A stretch of DNA of 64,000 nucleotides, taken from contig CP073341.1 in the NCBI GenBank assembly GCA_018141785.1, positions 2,651,422 through 2,715,421 of the forward strand. The letters are read 5' to 3'. The stretch's first letter is position 1. The number at the start of each line of letters is the position of its first letter. A program made the position numbers and the translations under genes. Shown here piece after piece: positions 39,485-55,000 of this stretch. This stretch comes from Candidatus Paraprochloron terpiosi LD05 (GTDB lineage: Bacteria; Cyanobacteriota; Cyanobacteriia; Cyanobacteriales; Prochloraceae). The notes under the pieces were generated by a model. That model worked only from the letters and a program-made list of their open reading frames with translations, was not told the DNA's origin and ran no database searches.

Positions 39485-40339
39485 TTAACAAAAATTCATA
39501 CTCAAATCTAGCCAAGTAGAGCGAGTAATAAAGGCGCTAGTAGAAATATAATCTACCCCCGTTTCAGCAACAGAGCGAATATTCTCCAGAGTAATATTCC
39601 CCGACGCCTCAATTTTGACCCCTTCCTTAGTACCTCTAATCAATTTAACCCCATCCCCCATCTCCTCCAACCCCATATTATCCAACATGATAATATCCGC
39701 CCCCCATTCCAGAGCTTCCCGCACCTGAGCAATAGTACCAGTTTCCACCTCTATACTTAAAGGATAAGGAATAGTATCTCGCAGACGGGAGATAGCCGCC
39801 CCAATACCTCCCACAGCTTGAATATGATTATCCTTAATCATCACCGCATCATCTAACCCCATGCGGTGATTAATGGCTCCCCCCACTCTCGTGGCATATT
39901 TTTCCAAAATCCTCATCCCAGGAGTAGTTTTGCGCGTATCCACCAATTGAGCCGGCAAATCAGCGATCGCCGCCCCATACTTCCCAGTCATTGTCGCAAT
40001 ACCACTCAGGCGCATAACCAAATTTAACGCCACCCTTTCTCCCATCAGCAGTCCATCCACCGCCCCATCTAAACGAGCAACCACTTGTCCAGAAGAGACC
40101 TTTTCTCCTTCAGCAGCGATCGCCACAAAGTCTATCTTTGGGTTCAACAACTGAAATACCCTGGCTCCTATTGGCAGTCCAGCTATTATCCCTGTTTCCT
40201 TAACGCTCCATTCCGCTTTTCCCCCCTTTACTTCCTGGGAGAATAAGCCAGCGGTGGTCATATCCCCTCTTCCCACATCTTCTAATAACCAGTTTTGCAA
40301 AAGCTGATCTACTACTATCCAAGGGGGTAATGTTGTCAT
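39485..40339 (-). CDS. nadC: Nicotinate-nucleotide pyrophosphorylase (carboxylating)
   Basis: 284 residues. Converts quinolinate and PRPP to NaMN in de novo NAD synthesis. Conserved segments: LLEDVGRGDMTTAGLF, ALNLVMRLSGIATMT, VDTRKTTPGMRILEKYA, GGAINHRMGLDDAVMIKDNH (catalytic Lys/His), LSIEVETGTIAQVREAL and IMLDNMGLEEM, IEASGNITLENI. Normal length. Its upstream region faces the rrn promoter. Confidence 0.96.
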   Translation of the reverse strand: MTTLPPWIVVDQLLQNWLLEDVGRGDMTTAGLFSQEVKGGKAEWSVKETGIIAGLPIGARVFQLLNPKIDFVAIAAEGEKVSSGQVVARLDGAVDGLLMGERVALNLVMRLSGIATMTGKYGAAIADLPAQLVDTRKTTPGMRILEKYATRVGGAINHRMGLDDAVMIKDNHIQAVGGIGAAISRLRDTIPYPLSIEVETGTIAQVREALEWGADIIMLDNMGLEEMGDGVKLIRGTKEGVKIEASGNITLENIRSVAETGVDYISTSAFITRSTWLDLSMNFC

Positions 40340-40387
40340 CTCAGTCGTTGAAAAAAATATATTTACTCAATTTGAGAAAATTTTAAA

Positions 40388-40518
40388 AGCTGAAAGCTAT
40401 ATATATCAGTCCTTAGAGGATTATAGTTGCCTGAGCCAACAGGATGATTTTCAAAAAAATTTCAAAAAAATTTGACTAATTTTGAGCATTATCGGTTTCA
40501 AAACAGCTGAAAGCTATG
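40388..40518. repeat. Two copies of AGCTGAAAGCTAT upstream of rrn
   Basis: AGCTGAAAGCTAT occurs at 40388-40400 and 40506-40518, between nadC and the rRNA promoter, with A-tract runs (TTCAAAAAAAT twice) between them. Could be a protein-binding or A-tract bend region; only the repetition is observed. Confidence 0.4.
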
Positions 40519-40561
40519 CACCGCTTAAGTTACAAAAAATCAAAAAAATTTACCCAAGGGG

Positions 40562-40590
40562 TTGACAATCCAAAAAAGAGTTGTTATATT
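40562..40590 (+). promoter_or_regulatory. rRNA operon promoter
   Basis: TTGACA (40562-40567), 17-nt spacer, TATATT (40585-40590): a near-consensus sigma-70-type promoter about 150 nt upstream of 16S rRNA. The leader between them carries a CCCTGATAAATAAATCAGGG hairpin. Confidence 0.75.
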
Positions 40591-40740
40591 AGTAAATGCG
40601 CGGTTGAGGAAGACCTCCCAACAAGCGACCAGAACCTAGAAAAAATTATAGTTTGAAAGTGACTATCTTGCCCCCTGATAAATAAATCAGGGAAACGAAA
40701 AGTTTCCGAGCAAATCAAACTTTACCGTATAGGTAAGTTT

Positions 40741-42224
<1,484 letters not shown>

Positions 42225-42293
42225 ACAGGGAGACCTGGAGGTCGAGGGGGGCAAGGGAAAGCTTTCAAACTGTAATAGGTTTACGGGAGTCAT

Positions 42294-42368
<75 letters not shown>

Positions 42369-42423
42369 CCTGTATGGGATAATATTCTAGCATTGGCTCT
42401 GAGTTATAATAACAAGAGAGAAT

Positions 42424-42464
42424 GCTGGAAAGAGTTTCCAGCCAGAACCTTGAAAACTGCATAG
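42424..42464 (+). promoter_or_regulatory. BoxB hairpin and BoxA antitermination site of the ITS
   Basis: GCTGGAAA-gag-TTTCCAGC (BoxB) followed by GAACCTTGAAAACTGCATAG (BoxA), the standard cyanobacterial arrangement ahead of 23S. Confidence 0.75.
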
Positions 42465-42484
42465 AATTAAGAAGAGAAAGTAAA

Positions 42485-45369
<2,885 letters not shown>

Positions 45370-45417
45370 ACATATCTCTTTCTTGGTTCTTTGCAGTCTT
45401 GAGGGTTTTAATTCTTT

Positions 45418-45537
45418 TCCTGGTGTCTTTGGCGCCCTGGAACCACTTCGATTCCATCCCGAACTTGATGGTGAAACGGGGCAGCGGCGAAGATACTTGG
45501 GGGGTAGCTCCCTGGGAAAATAGCTCGATGCCAGGAT
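45418..45537 (+). rRNA. rrf: 5S ribosomal RNA
   Basis: TCCTGGTGTCTTTGGCGCCC near the start, CCACTTCGATTCCATCCCGA in the middle, and a closing strand GATGCCAGGA; about 120 nt. Confidence 0.93.
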
Positions 45538-45548
45538 TAATATTTCAC

Positions 45549-45588
45549 AACAAAGCCCCTTTTCTTCGGAATTGGGGCTTTGTTATTT
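45549..45588 (+). terminator. rrn operon terminator
   Basis: AACAAAGCCCC, 12-nt loop with TTCGG, GGGGCTTTGTTATTT: an 11-bp stem with a weak T tract just after 5S. The next ORF begins within it. Confidence 0.75.
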
Positions 45589-46225
45589 ACTGATGATGAT
45601 GATCTAGGGAAATATGGAATACCATCTATACCTAGAGTAGATATTGAATCTGATGAGTTATGGCCATATGACGAAAGGCGAAAAAGTGATGAATATGAAC
45701 ATGACTTACCCAAAAATGTGGCTATTCACTTTTTTTTGACCGATCATTGGTTTAATGGGGTGTGGACATATGCAAATCGGACTCTTGGTAGTATCAGTCG
45801 TTTTGACTGTGCTATTTCGCCAGACTTTAGTCTATACAGAGATTGGCCACTGACGATGCAAATGTGGAACACATATCGAAGTCGGTGGCTTGGTGCTTGG
45901 TGGACTCACAATAACATTCCAGTTATACCTTCAGTGAATTGGTCAACAGAAGAGAGCTACGATTTTTGTTTTGAGGGTTTGCCAGGACGCCAAGGGCGGT
46001 TGCTTCGCATTGGTGGGACTTTTGCCATAGCTACAATGGAAATTAATGACAATGACTCTCTGGAATCATATCTATTTTTTTGCATGTTTCAAGGAAATGC
46101 TGAAGCGCTGTCAGCCAGAACTTATACTTGTTTACGGTCAGGGATTTTCGGGTGAGCTAGAGGAGATGGCAAAAATAAAAAGATTTCCTCATCGCTTATC
46201 ACATCTTTTGAGTGGTCAAAAGTAG
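45580..46225 (+). pseudogene. DUF4417 protein, frameshifted and perhaps 5'-truncated
   Basis: Core of a DUF4417 protein (phage/plasmid-associated, unknown function): VAIHFFLTDHWFNGVWTYAN, FDCAISPDFSLYRDWPLTMQ, WNTYRSRWLGAWWTHNNIPV and SYDFCFEGLPGRQG. A run of seven T near 46074-46080 puts the end out of frame; with six T it continues as FFACFKEMLKRCQPELILVY to LSHLLSGQK-stop at 46225. The only start available is a TTG inside the rrn terminator, so the 5' end may also be lost. Confidence 0.7.
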
Positions 46226-46235
46226 GAGTAAGAAT

Positions 46236-46481
46236 ATGGGTGGTCGTGGTGGAAGCTCTCAACCAAGAGGAAGTAAAAGTGCTCGCAAAAAAGCTATTAA
46301 ACTTTTAACCCAGTATGAGAGGCTAGCAAAAAAATATGGAGTTAATCTTTCTAAAAATAAGCTTGCTGAGCTGAATAAGAAAAGAGACGAAGGAACGATA
46401 ACATCAAACGATCTTCCCAGTACTCTTCGTAAGGAATTTCCTGGAGAGTTTGGAGCAACGCCTCTAGGTGAAATTCGTTAA
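46236..46481 (+). CDS. Small basic hypothetical protein
   Basis: 81 residues from an ATG with AGGAGTAAGA upstream. N-terminus is Gly/Ser/Arg-rich (MGGRGGSSQPRGSKSARKKA), followed by a Lys-rich helical part (AIKLLTQYERLAKKYGVNLS). I do not recognise a family; it follows the DUF4417 gene closely and the two may form a mobile-element-derived pair. Confidence 0.65.
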   Translation: MGGRGGSSQPRGSKSARKKAIKLLTQYERLAKKYGVNLSKNKLAELNKKRDEGTITSNDLPSTLRKEFPGEFGATPLGEIR

Positions 46482-46513
46482 TTTAGATTCATCCTAAAAC
46501 GGAGGATAAAGTC

Positions 46514-47107
46514 ATGAGTTATTATCCAGAATTAGATGCACTCAGCTTAAGTCAGCTTAAAAAAGAGTGGGAATCTCAGCCTATCGAAGGTACTGAGTAT
46601 GCATTATCATTCTACGATGAGATTGCTTTTATTCTTGTGCAGAAATTTGATCAAGAAGGTATTTCTTTTCTGCTTGAACAGCTAGATATAGCTAGTGTAG
46701 AGCAACTTGCAAGTATTCTGAGATTTTTACCCCTACCTGTTGGGTTAGTTGAATCTTATCTGTCAAATTCCTCTCCACTTATTATCTCTAGAGCTATTGA
46801 GCAGTTAGGAGAGAGAAATGAAAAAAAATTTATTGATGATATACTTCAGTTGTATCAGCATAAAGATTCTTGGGTGCGAAGTAGTGTGCTTCGTGCAATG
46901 AGTCAACTTAACCCCGATGAGGCTGTAGCCCTTCTTATAGAAGCACTGCACGATTCTAGCCCTCTTGTGCGACAGAGTGCTATAGATGAACTTGATGAAC
47001 TTGAGGCTACTGATGCAGTGCCTGATATCAGTAAATTGCTTGGTGATCCTGATGAAGATGTTAGAATTGCTGCTAAAACTGCTTTATCAAATTTATCTAA
47101 TGTCTAG
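46514..47107 (+). CDS. HEAT-repeat protein
   Basis: 197 residues, all helical. The last 100 residues hold three HEAT-like units: KDSWVRSSVLRAMSQLNPDE, SPLVRQSAIDELDELEATDA, DEDVRIAAKTALSNL. A protein-binding scaffold; partner unknown. ATG preceded by ACGGAGGATAAAGTC. Similar to HEAT proteins used as immunity or lyase-type factors, but nothing here decides between them. Confidence 0.8.
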   Translation: MSYYPELDALSLSQLKKEWESQPIEGTEYALSFYDEIAFILVQKFDQEGISFLLEQLDIASVEQLASILRFLPLPVGLVESYLSNSSPLIISRAIEQLGERNEKKFIDDILQLYQHKDSWVRSSVLRAMSQLNPDEAVALLIEALHDSSPLVRQSAIDELDELEATDAVPDISKLLGDPDEDVRIAAKTALSNLSNV

Positions 47108-47211
47108 AATTCAATCATTCTTACCTAGACATGAGATTAATTGGCGCGTACTGCTCTAACTCGCCCATAGTGTTGGGTTTCATTTTATTGGACTCAACCT
47201 ACTAAACTATT

Positions 47212-47490
47212 ATGATTCAGTCATTCAGATGCAAATACACGGAGTTACTTTTTGAAGGAGGTGATCCGCCTCGCTTTAGGGGTTTCAAAGCTGTTGCAAT
47301 CCGTAAATTAACTCAACTGGATGCGGCACAAACTTTACAGTTTCTTCGCTCACCACCAGGTAACCAGTTTGAAGCATTGAAGGGAAATCGTAAGGGACAG
47401 TATAGTATACGTATCAATGCTCAGTTCCGTATTTGTTTTGTCTGGACTGAGAATGGACCTGCTGATGTGGAGATTGTTGATTATCACTGA
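47212..47490 (+). CDS. higB: HigB-type (RelE superfamily) toxin
   Basis: 92 residues. IQSFRCKYTELLFEGGDPPR and the C-terminal KGQYSIRINAQFRICFVWTE plus VEIVDYH are typical of HigB mRNA interferases, which cleave ribosome-bound mRNA. In HigBA operons the toxin comes first; its antitoxin gene lies downstream, separated here by group II intron D. The stop is at 47488-47490, 8 nt before the intron. Confidence 0.92.
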   Translation: MIQSFRCKYTELLFEGGDPPRFRGFKAVAIRKLTQLDAAQTLQFLRSPPGNQFEALKGNRKGQYSIRINAQFRICFVWTENGPADVEIVDYH

Positions 47491-47527
47491 ATAAGTATGT
47501 GCGGCTCGTTCCTAGCAAGTAAAGTCG

Positions 47528-47552
47528 CGCCCGCCATCGAGGATGCCGGGCG
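47528..47552. repeat. 25-nt GC-rich hairpin in intron D domain I
   Basis: CGCCCG-ccatcgaggatgc-CGGGCG with further pairing inside. Replaces a small GGG-caa-CCC hairpin found at the same place in intron B (30550 region). Confidence 0.65.
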
Positions 47553-48151
47553 AACGAAGCTAGGGCAGGGTTCTAGACAAACTGGAGCTGAAATCTAAGC
47601 CCGGAAACAGGCTGAAACAGTTCCTGACCAGCTGAACCTTGATAACTGAATGAACTATGAGGGTGAAAGTCCCTCCCGTGAAGGAATCACGTGAATCCTT
47701 ACCTGGCCACAGTGAGATTAATCATCAGGCTGAAGCTGGCAGCAGGGCGGAACCGGAGCTATCGAGCGGTTTCGATGGTAACGCCGCTAACAGGGAGAAC
47801 ACCGGGATAACTTAACGTGAATCATCTGAGAAAAGACCTAATTCAGGACACTGCCAAAGCCGAGTATTGCAGAAAAGATACCGAAAGAAACTCGTAAGAT
47901 GAATACTATATACTTACATTCCTGAGTTGGTAATAGGTCAAAGGATGAGTCCCAAGGGTTCATAACAATAGTTCACTTGGAACGAGTAAAAACTCGCTTA
48001 ACCTCCACGGAAACTGGGGATTCCAAGCCTGACATGTGAAGTGGTGGGGTCGCTTGATTAACGGCCTAACGGAAGAACGAGGGTAAGAGAGGGCGTAACT
48101 GCCCAATGGTTTCTACAGAGAAGAAGCCCAATGTAATTATCAGAGCGATGT

Positions 48152-49983
<1,832 letters not shown>

Positions 49984-50026
49984 GTCGGAGAGGGGCGGGG
50001 TGGCAACATCCCCCTCGACTCTAATT

Positions 50027-50347
50027 ATGAACCAACCGATTAATCGTATGCGTCCAGTTCATCCGGGAGAGATTCTTCGTGAAGACTTCCTGGTGCCTCT
50101 CAATATGAGCGTTAATACACTGGCGTTAGCGTTGCATGTACCTGCTACCTACATAGACGAAATCGTAAAAGAGCATGGTTCAATTACGGCTGATATTGCT
50201 GAACGTCTAGCTCGCTATTTTGGAGGTGATGCTGCATCTTGGCTGAGTCTTCAGGCTATGTACGATCTGAAAACGCTACCGACACGAGATGAAATTATCC
50301 AGCAGGTTGAACCTCTTGCTGGAGTTAGTGACATGTGCCAGAACTAA
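50027..50347 (+). CDS. higA: HigA-type antitoxin (XRE family)
   Basis: 106 residues from the ATG at 50027, immediately after intron D. MRPVHPGEILREDFLVPLNM is the HigA signature; the HTH follows (VNTLALALHVPATYIDEIVK) and YFGGDAASWLSLQAMYDLKT is typical. The frame is open further upstream to a GTG at 50000, but that part is intron domain VI. Binds and neutralises HigB and represses the operon. Expression from the operon promoter requires transcription through, or splicing of, the intron. Confidence 0.93.
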   Translation: MNQPINRMRPVHPGEILREDFLVPLNMSVNTLALALHVPATYIDEIVKEHGSITADIAERLARYFGGDAASWLSLQAMYDLKTLPTRDEIIQQVEPLAGVSDMCQN

Positions 50348-50413
50348 CAAACAATTAACTATAAGGATAGCTTGTATTAATTGAGTGATAACGCCAATTT
50401 GCGCACCCGAAGG

Positions 50414-50432
50414 GATCCGGCAAAGCCGGGTC
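50414..50432. repeat. 19-nt palindrome between higA and intron E
   Basis: GATCCGGC-aaa-GCCGGGTC, one mismatch. Same style as the hairpins inside the introns. Confidence 0.55.
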
Positions 50433-50730
50433 GCCATAAGCTAGGTATTAGTGCGGCTCGTTTCCTGTGAAAGTCGCGGCGTAAGCCAAACATAAGCAGG
50501 AGCATGGTTTCCGGGACAGCGTCTCCGATAATCTAAGCCACCGAAAGGGGCTGAAAACGGACAAACGATTCCTACCTGAACGAGAGACCCATAAGGGAAA
50601 CGCGAGAGAAATTAAGTGACCTCAAAACAGGGTTGCCGAACCTCTAAGGTAGTGATTGCCGAACCTGGACAACTGAACGAACTATGAGAGTGAGGGCACG
50701 GTCAGAAATCGTGCAACCAAGCCTCTCCCG

Positions 50731-50760
50731 CCTGCTCAGGCGCGGCTGCGCAGGAGCAGG
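50731..50760. repeat. 30-nt palindrome in intron E
   Basis: CCTGCTC...GAGCAGG with GCGC...GCGC inside. Absent at the matching position of introns B and D, where the sequence runs CTCCCGTGAAGGAATCAC. Confidence 0.6.
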
Positions 50761-50847
50761 GGAATCACGTGAATCCTAATCTGGCCACCGTGAGGCTAAT
50801 CACCAGGCGGAAGCTGGCAGCAGGGCGGGACTGAAGCTGACGAGCGG

Positions 50848-50874
50848 GACGCCAAGGGCGGCACCTTCGGTGTC
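50848..50874. repeat. 27-nt hairpin repeat, copy 1 (intron E domain I)
   Basis: GACGCCAAGGGCGG followed by CACCTTCGGTGTC. Identical except for one base to 53054-53080. Folds as two small stem-loops (GCC/GGC and CACC/GGTG) with the outer GAC/GTC pairing. Confidence 0.75.
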
Positions 50875-51265
50875 GTTGGTAACACCGCTAACAGGGAGAA
50901 CACCGGGATAACCTAACGTGAATCGTCTGAGAAAAGACCTAATGTGCCGACACTGCCAAGCCGCTATAGAGCAGAAGAGACACCGAAAGAAACTCGTAAG
51001 GATAGAATACATCACTTACATTCCTGAGTTGGTGATGGGTCAAAGGATGAGTCCCAAGGGTTCATAACAATAGTTCATTCCCAACGAGTAAAAACTCGCT
51101 CGACTTCCACTGAAGCAGGAGATTCCAAGCTCAACATGTGACGTGGTGGGGTCGCCTGATTAAAGGCCTATCGGAAGAGCGAGGGTAAGAAGGGTGTAAC
51201 TACCCGAAGGTTTCTACAGAGAAGAGACCCAATGTAATTATCAGAGCGAATAAGGTCGCCAATCT

Positions 51266-52998
51266 GTGATTATCACTAACCAAACTCCAATCGAATACCG
51301 CAGTCTATGGGCTATGAGGTTCCATTTAGCAGTACTTCTGCAAATGGGGAAAATTAGCCGTCGGGCTGACGATGTCTGGAAATACTTACCATGGAAAAAA
51401 TTCCGGGGTCAGGTGTTTCGGTTACAGAGGTGTATCTTCAAAGCGCATGCATAACAATCAAAAAGCCAAAGTCAAACGCTTACAACGGCTCCTACTACAG
51501 AGTCGTGCAGCCCAGAGCTAGGGCCGTCAAACAAGTAACACAGCTCAATCAAGGGCGTAAGTCCCCCGGAGTTGATGGTAAAACCGCACTCTCTACCAGA
51601 GAGCGTCTAATGCTATGCCAGAAGCTGAACAAGCACTGGCACCACTGGAGACACCAGCAACTGAGAAGGGTTAATATCCCCAAGCCTAACGGCAAAGTAC
51701 GGGGTTTAGGCATCCCTACAATAGCTGACCGGGCGTGGCAAGCGTTGCTCAAGTTAGCAGCGGAGCCAGCCTATGAAGCAACTGCCGGGGTAAGAAGCTA
51801 TGGCTTCAGACCCGGTCGCTGTACTGCGGACGCACAAAAACTAATCTTTAGCAATCTAAATAGCAATTCAAATGGGAAAGCAAAGAAAGTGCTGGAAACA
51901 GACATCAGTAAGTGCTTTGATGAGATTGACCACAAGGTAATGCTCGCGGGGGTAACCCTCCCAAAAGAGGCTCTCAAAGGCCTCAAACTTGCTGTGAAAG
52001 CTGTTGTCCGTGGTGAATACCCCTCCAGTATAAAGGGTACGCCCCAAGGCGGGGTTATCTCGCCCCTACTGGCCAATATTGCCCTAGATGGATTTGAGAA
52101 CCTAGGGTCAGACCAATGGAAAAAGCAGCGGTCAGAACCGCTAATAAGGGGTATTCGTTATGCAGATGACGCGGTCTTTATCCTAAAGCCTGGAGCCGAT
52201 ATCCAGCGACTCTGGGAGGATATAGACGAGTTCTTAAAGACCAGGGGGCTAAGAATTAATGAAGCTAAGACTAAGGTGAGTAAAGCTACGGACGGATTTG
52301 ATTTCCTAGGGTGGCGCTTTCGCGTCAACTCTCGTGGGGTATTTAAATCCACACCGAGTAATGAGAATCATGCAGACATAAAGGCCAAGGTGAAAGCTAC
52401 TTGGAAAAGTGGTGTGACCACGGAAGCTCGTCTGAAAATGATTGAGTCACAAGTCCGAGGCTGGAGGCAATATCACTCAAGCTGCGACATGAATAAGCAC
52501 TCGCTATGGTCGCTCAGTAATTGGGTATGGCGGAAGTTGAGAGCTGAAAAGCGCAGGATGACTCAGAAGGAAGCAGAGAAAGCACGAAAGCTCGCCACCA
52601 AAGGGATTAAACCCCAAAGGGCGGCCAAACGACAGCTCACCAGTGAGCAGGTACATATTGCTTTCCCAGCAATTCCCTGGAAAGTCAATGGCCACGTAAT
52701 GGTCAAAGGTGATGCCTCACCCTACGATGGGAATATTTCCTATTGGGTTGGTCGGAATTCCAAACTATATAGTGGGCCAACCGCTGATGCCATTAAGCGA
52801 CAGAAGGGCAAATGTCAGCATTGCAATCGATTGTTCATGGAGATGGATGGAGCCGTGGAGTTGCACCACATCGATGGCAACCATAACAACTGGAAACGTA
52901 AGAATCTAGTTGCCCTCCACCGTACTTGTCACCAAGCTCAGGCGGTTCACCGCCGGAGAGTCCGAGAGGGCTTACGGAAGCGCGCCGTAAAGGCATAG
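51266..52998 (+). pseudogene. Intron E RT-maturase-HNH, frameshifted
   Basis: N-terminus 51266-51454 ends at FKAHA-stop; compared with D the sequence has lost bases near 51450 and gained one near 51515 (GAGCTAGGGCC against AGCACTGGCC). The rest is open: RKSPGVDGKTALSTRERLML, TDISKCFDEIDHKVML, IRYADDAVFILKPGADIQRL, domain X and HNH (CQHCNRLFMEMDGAVELHHI). A shortened protein from an internal start is possible but would lack the RT N-terminus. Confidence 0.86.
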
Positions 52999-53009
52999 AA
53001 GCACCTGAG

Positions 53010-53035
53010 CCCCCGGCATTGATTAATGGCGGGGG
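53010..53035. repeat. 26-nt palindrome in intron E domain V
   Basis: CCCCCGGCATT-gatt-AATGGCGGGGG. Sits in the 5' arm of domain V. Resembles the hairpin at 47528-47552 in using GGCAT/ATGGC. Confidence 0.7.
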
Positions 53036-53053
53036 TGAAAGTCGCACGTCCGG

Positions 53054-53080
53054 GACGCCAAAGGCGGCACCTTCGGTGTC
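53054..53080. repeat. 27-nt hairpin repeat, copy 2 (end of domain V, intron E)
   Basis: GACGCCAAAGGCGG followed by CACCTTCGGTGTC, one base different from 50848-50874. Confidence 0.75.
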
Positions 53081-53135
53081 GTAGGAGAGGGGCGAGCTGC
53101 GTGGCAGCTCCCTCGACTCTAATTGATGTAGAAAC

Positions 53136-53208
53136 ATGGGTAAGATAGACAAAACTATCCAAAAAATGCGAAATAATCCAAGAGATTGGAGAATCGATTC
53201 TTTGGAGT
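53136..53208 (+). pseudogene. hicA: HicA toxin remnant
   Basis: MGKIDKTIQKMRNNPRDWRI matches the start of HicA (dsRBD-like mRNA interferase), but the catalytic GGSH region is absent: after about 24 codons the sequence passes into hicB. Lies 12 nt after the end of intron E. Confidence 0.6.
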
Positions 53209-53580
53209 ATGACCATGAATTCTTTGGAATATCCTTGTGTAATGAGACCTTTATCTCCAGAGGAGGGAGGGGGATGGTTAATTACGTTTCCTGATCTGCC
53301 GGGTTGTATGTCTGATGGTGAAACCCCTGAGGAGGCATTACAGTGTTGGATTGAGGCTTGTGGAGCAGTAGGCAGAGAAATTCCAAGTCCTGGTGAATCA
53401 AGTGCTGATAAGCTTTTGAAACCCTTGCAGGCAGTTCCCCAACGCTTGGGGAGATTGGGCCTCTGGTTGAGTTGGAGCAATCCTGCTCAATTAAGTCCGG
53501 TCAATGAACGGAGTTCGTCTCCAAAGCCGTGGGAGTGTCAAATAGCTCAATCAGCACAAAATCGGACCCTTGACTCATGA
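53209..53580 (+). CDS. hicB: HicB-like antitoxin, C-terminus abnormal
   Basis: 123 residues. The N-terminal HicB fold is clear: GGGWLITFPDLPGCMSDGET, PEEALQCWIEACGAVGREIP. After about residue 65 (ADKLLKPLQAVPQRLGRLG) the expected DNA-binding domain is not recognisable, so the end is probably frameshifted or replaced. With hicA lost this is an orphan. Stop and the next start overlap as ATGA. Confidence 0.65.
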   Translation: MTMNSLEYPCVMRPLSPEEGGGWLITFPDLPGCMSDGETPEEALQCWIEACGAVGREIPSPGESSADKLLKPLQAVPQRLGRLGLWLSWSNPAQLSPVNERSSSPKPWECQIAQSAQNRTLDS

Positions 53581-54956
53581 CTGCTGTGCCTATTCCTCGC
53601 CAGCCATCACACGAAATAGAAGCAACACCTGTTTTGGCATTGAAAGAATTGGTGGCTCGCTTGCACCGAGAACAGTATAAGGTTCAAAACTTGTTAAGTT
53701 CTCTCGGGTTTGCCTTGCGCAGCTTTAATAACTTGAATCAGTTTTTAGATCTGACACCTCTAATGGCAGCAAAGGTAGCAGAGGCTTCCGGGGGCGCTCT
53801 GATTCTCTTTAAGCAAGGTCAAGTGCGATCTTATCAACTCCATTGTCAGGAGGGGGTCCCTTGTCAGGATATTCGACGAGCGCTGGAGCAAGTAACTCGC
53901 AAAATCCGCCAAGAGAGTAAAGATTCATCTAAGGCAAGACCAGGTTCCATTGACGAACAAGTGAGACAATATCTGGGTTCGGAGGTATATTTGTTCAGCA
54001 CGCCGATTTTGGTGAAAAATACTGAACGAGGTAACTTGTATGTCTTTAGCAACTCTCCGGAATACGATTGGACACCAACGCGACGGAAATTAGTCCAGTT
54101 AGTAGCAGACCAAACAGCGGTGGCTATTGCTAACCACGAGTTGACAGAGGAACTGCGCCAGAAAGAAAGGCAGGATCGGGAGTTAGAAATTGCTGCGGAA
54201 ATTCAGCTCCACCTCCTACCCAGGGAATGCCCCCAAATCAAAGGGGTAGCATTAGCAGCAGAATGCCGCACTGCTAACAAGGTTGGAGGGGATTACTACG
54301 ATTTTATTCCCACCAACTACGATAGAATCAGTAGCCAAGATGTGACAGGGTCAAGTTCCGTTCCTTGGAGTATTGTGATTGGGGATGTGATGGGTAAAGG
54401 TGTCCCTGCTGGCTTGATTATGACTATGACTCGGGGAATGCTGCGAGGGGAAATTCTGAACCGGAAATCCCCAGCACAAATTCTGGAACATTTAAACCGG
54501 GTAATGTACGCCGATTTGGAAAATTCCCACCGCTTTGTCACTCTCTTTTATTCGGAATACGACCCTGAAACGGGAATTCTCTCCTATAGTAATGCTGCTC
54601 ACAATCCTCCTTTGTGGTGGGAAGCTGCTACTGGTTCCATCCAAAAATTAGATACCTGGGGTATGCTAGTGGGATTGGATGGGGATTCGAGTTATGAAGA
54701 TGCCCAGGTAAAGCTATCTTGTGGAGATATAATTATATATTATACTGATGGGTTTACGGATGCGGTCAATCAAGATGGGGAGCGTTTTGATGAAGATAAC
54801 CTCTATCGGGCTTTCCAATGGGCTTGCGAACACTGCGACAGTCCCCAGTCTATTCTGGATTACCTCTACCAGAGAGTTCAGCAATTTATTGGTTCGAGCA
54901 ACCCCTCGGGAGATGATATGACTTTGGTTGTTATGCAGGTTCAATCTTCAGATTAA
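53577..54956 (+). CDS. GAF-domain SpoIIE/RsbU-type serine phosphatase
   Basis: 459 residues. A GAF domain (about 45-195; SLGFALRSFNNLNQFLDLTP) is followed by a coiled coil (ELTEELRQKERQDRELEIAA) and a PP2C-like SpoIIE domain: EIQLHLLPRECPQIKGVALA, KVGGDYYDFIP, VIGDVMGKGVPAGLIMTMTR (metal-binding Asp), YTDGFTDAVNQDGERF, GDDMTLVVMQV. Likely dephosphorylates an anti-sigma antagonist or similar in a partner-switching pathway. Starts on the ATGA overlap with hicB but is probably older core sequence. Confidence 0.9.
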   Translation: MTAVPIPRQPSHEIEATPVLALKELVARLHREQYKVQNLLSSLGFALRSFNNLNQFLDLTPLMAAKVAEASGGALILFKQGQVRSYQLHCQEGVPCQDIRRALEQVTRKIRQESKDSSKARPGSIDEQVRQYLGSEVYLFSTPILVKNTERGNLYVFSNSPEYDWTPTRRKLVQLVADQTAVAIANHELTEELRQKERQDRELEIAAEIQLHLLPRECPQIKGVALAAECRTANKVGGDYYDFIPTNYDRISSQDVTGSSSVPWSIVIGDVMGKGVPAGLIMTMTRGMLRGEILNRKSPAQILEHLNRVMYADLENSHRFVTLFYSEYDPETGILSYSNAAHNPPLWWEAATGSIQKLDTWGMLVGLDGDSSYEDAQVKLSCGDIIIYYTDGFTDAVNQDGERFDEDNLYRAFQWACEHCDSPQSILDYLYQRVQQFIGSSNPSGDDMTLVVMQVQSSD

Positions 54957-55000
54957 AATAAACTTAGCACAAAGACAGTTTGTTACAGGAGATTATTAGG

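Larger units (their letters stand above)
50451..53123 (+). ncRNA. Group II intron E, with hairpin insertions in domain V
   Basis: Same family as B and D: starts GTGCGGCTCG, ends CTCGACTCTAAT. Relative to D it has hairpins at 50731-50760 and 50848-50874, and its domain V is altered: after GAGCC the GGATGCG is replaced by a 26-nt palindrome, and TTC after CGTCCGG is replaced by a 27-nt hairpin. Since domain V is the catalytic core, splicing is unlikely. The IEP is also broken. 50451-51265 holds RNA domains only. Confidence 0.88.

Noticed and set aside
50000..50026. Upstream GTG start for HigA (extra residues MATSPSTLI)
   Set aside because: This stretch is domain VI of intron D; HigA homologues start at the ATG at 50027.
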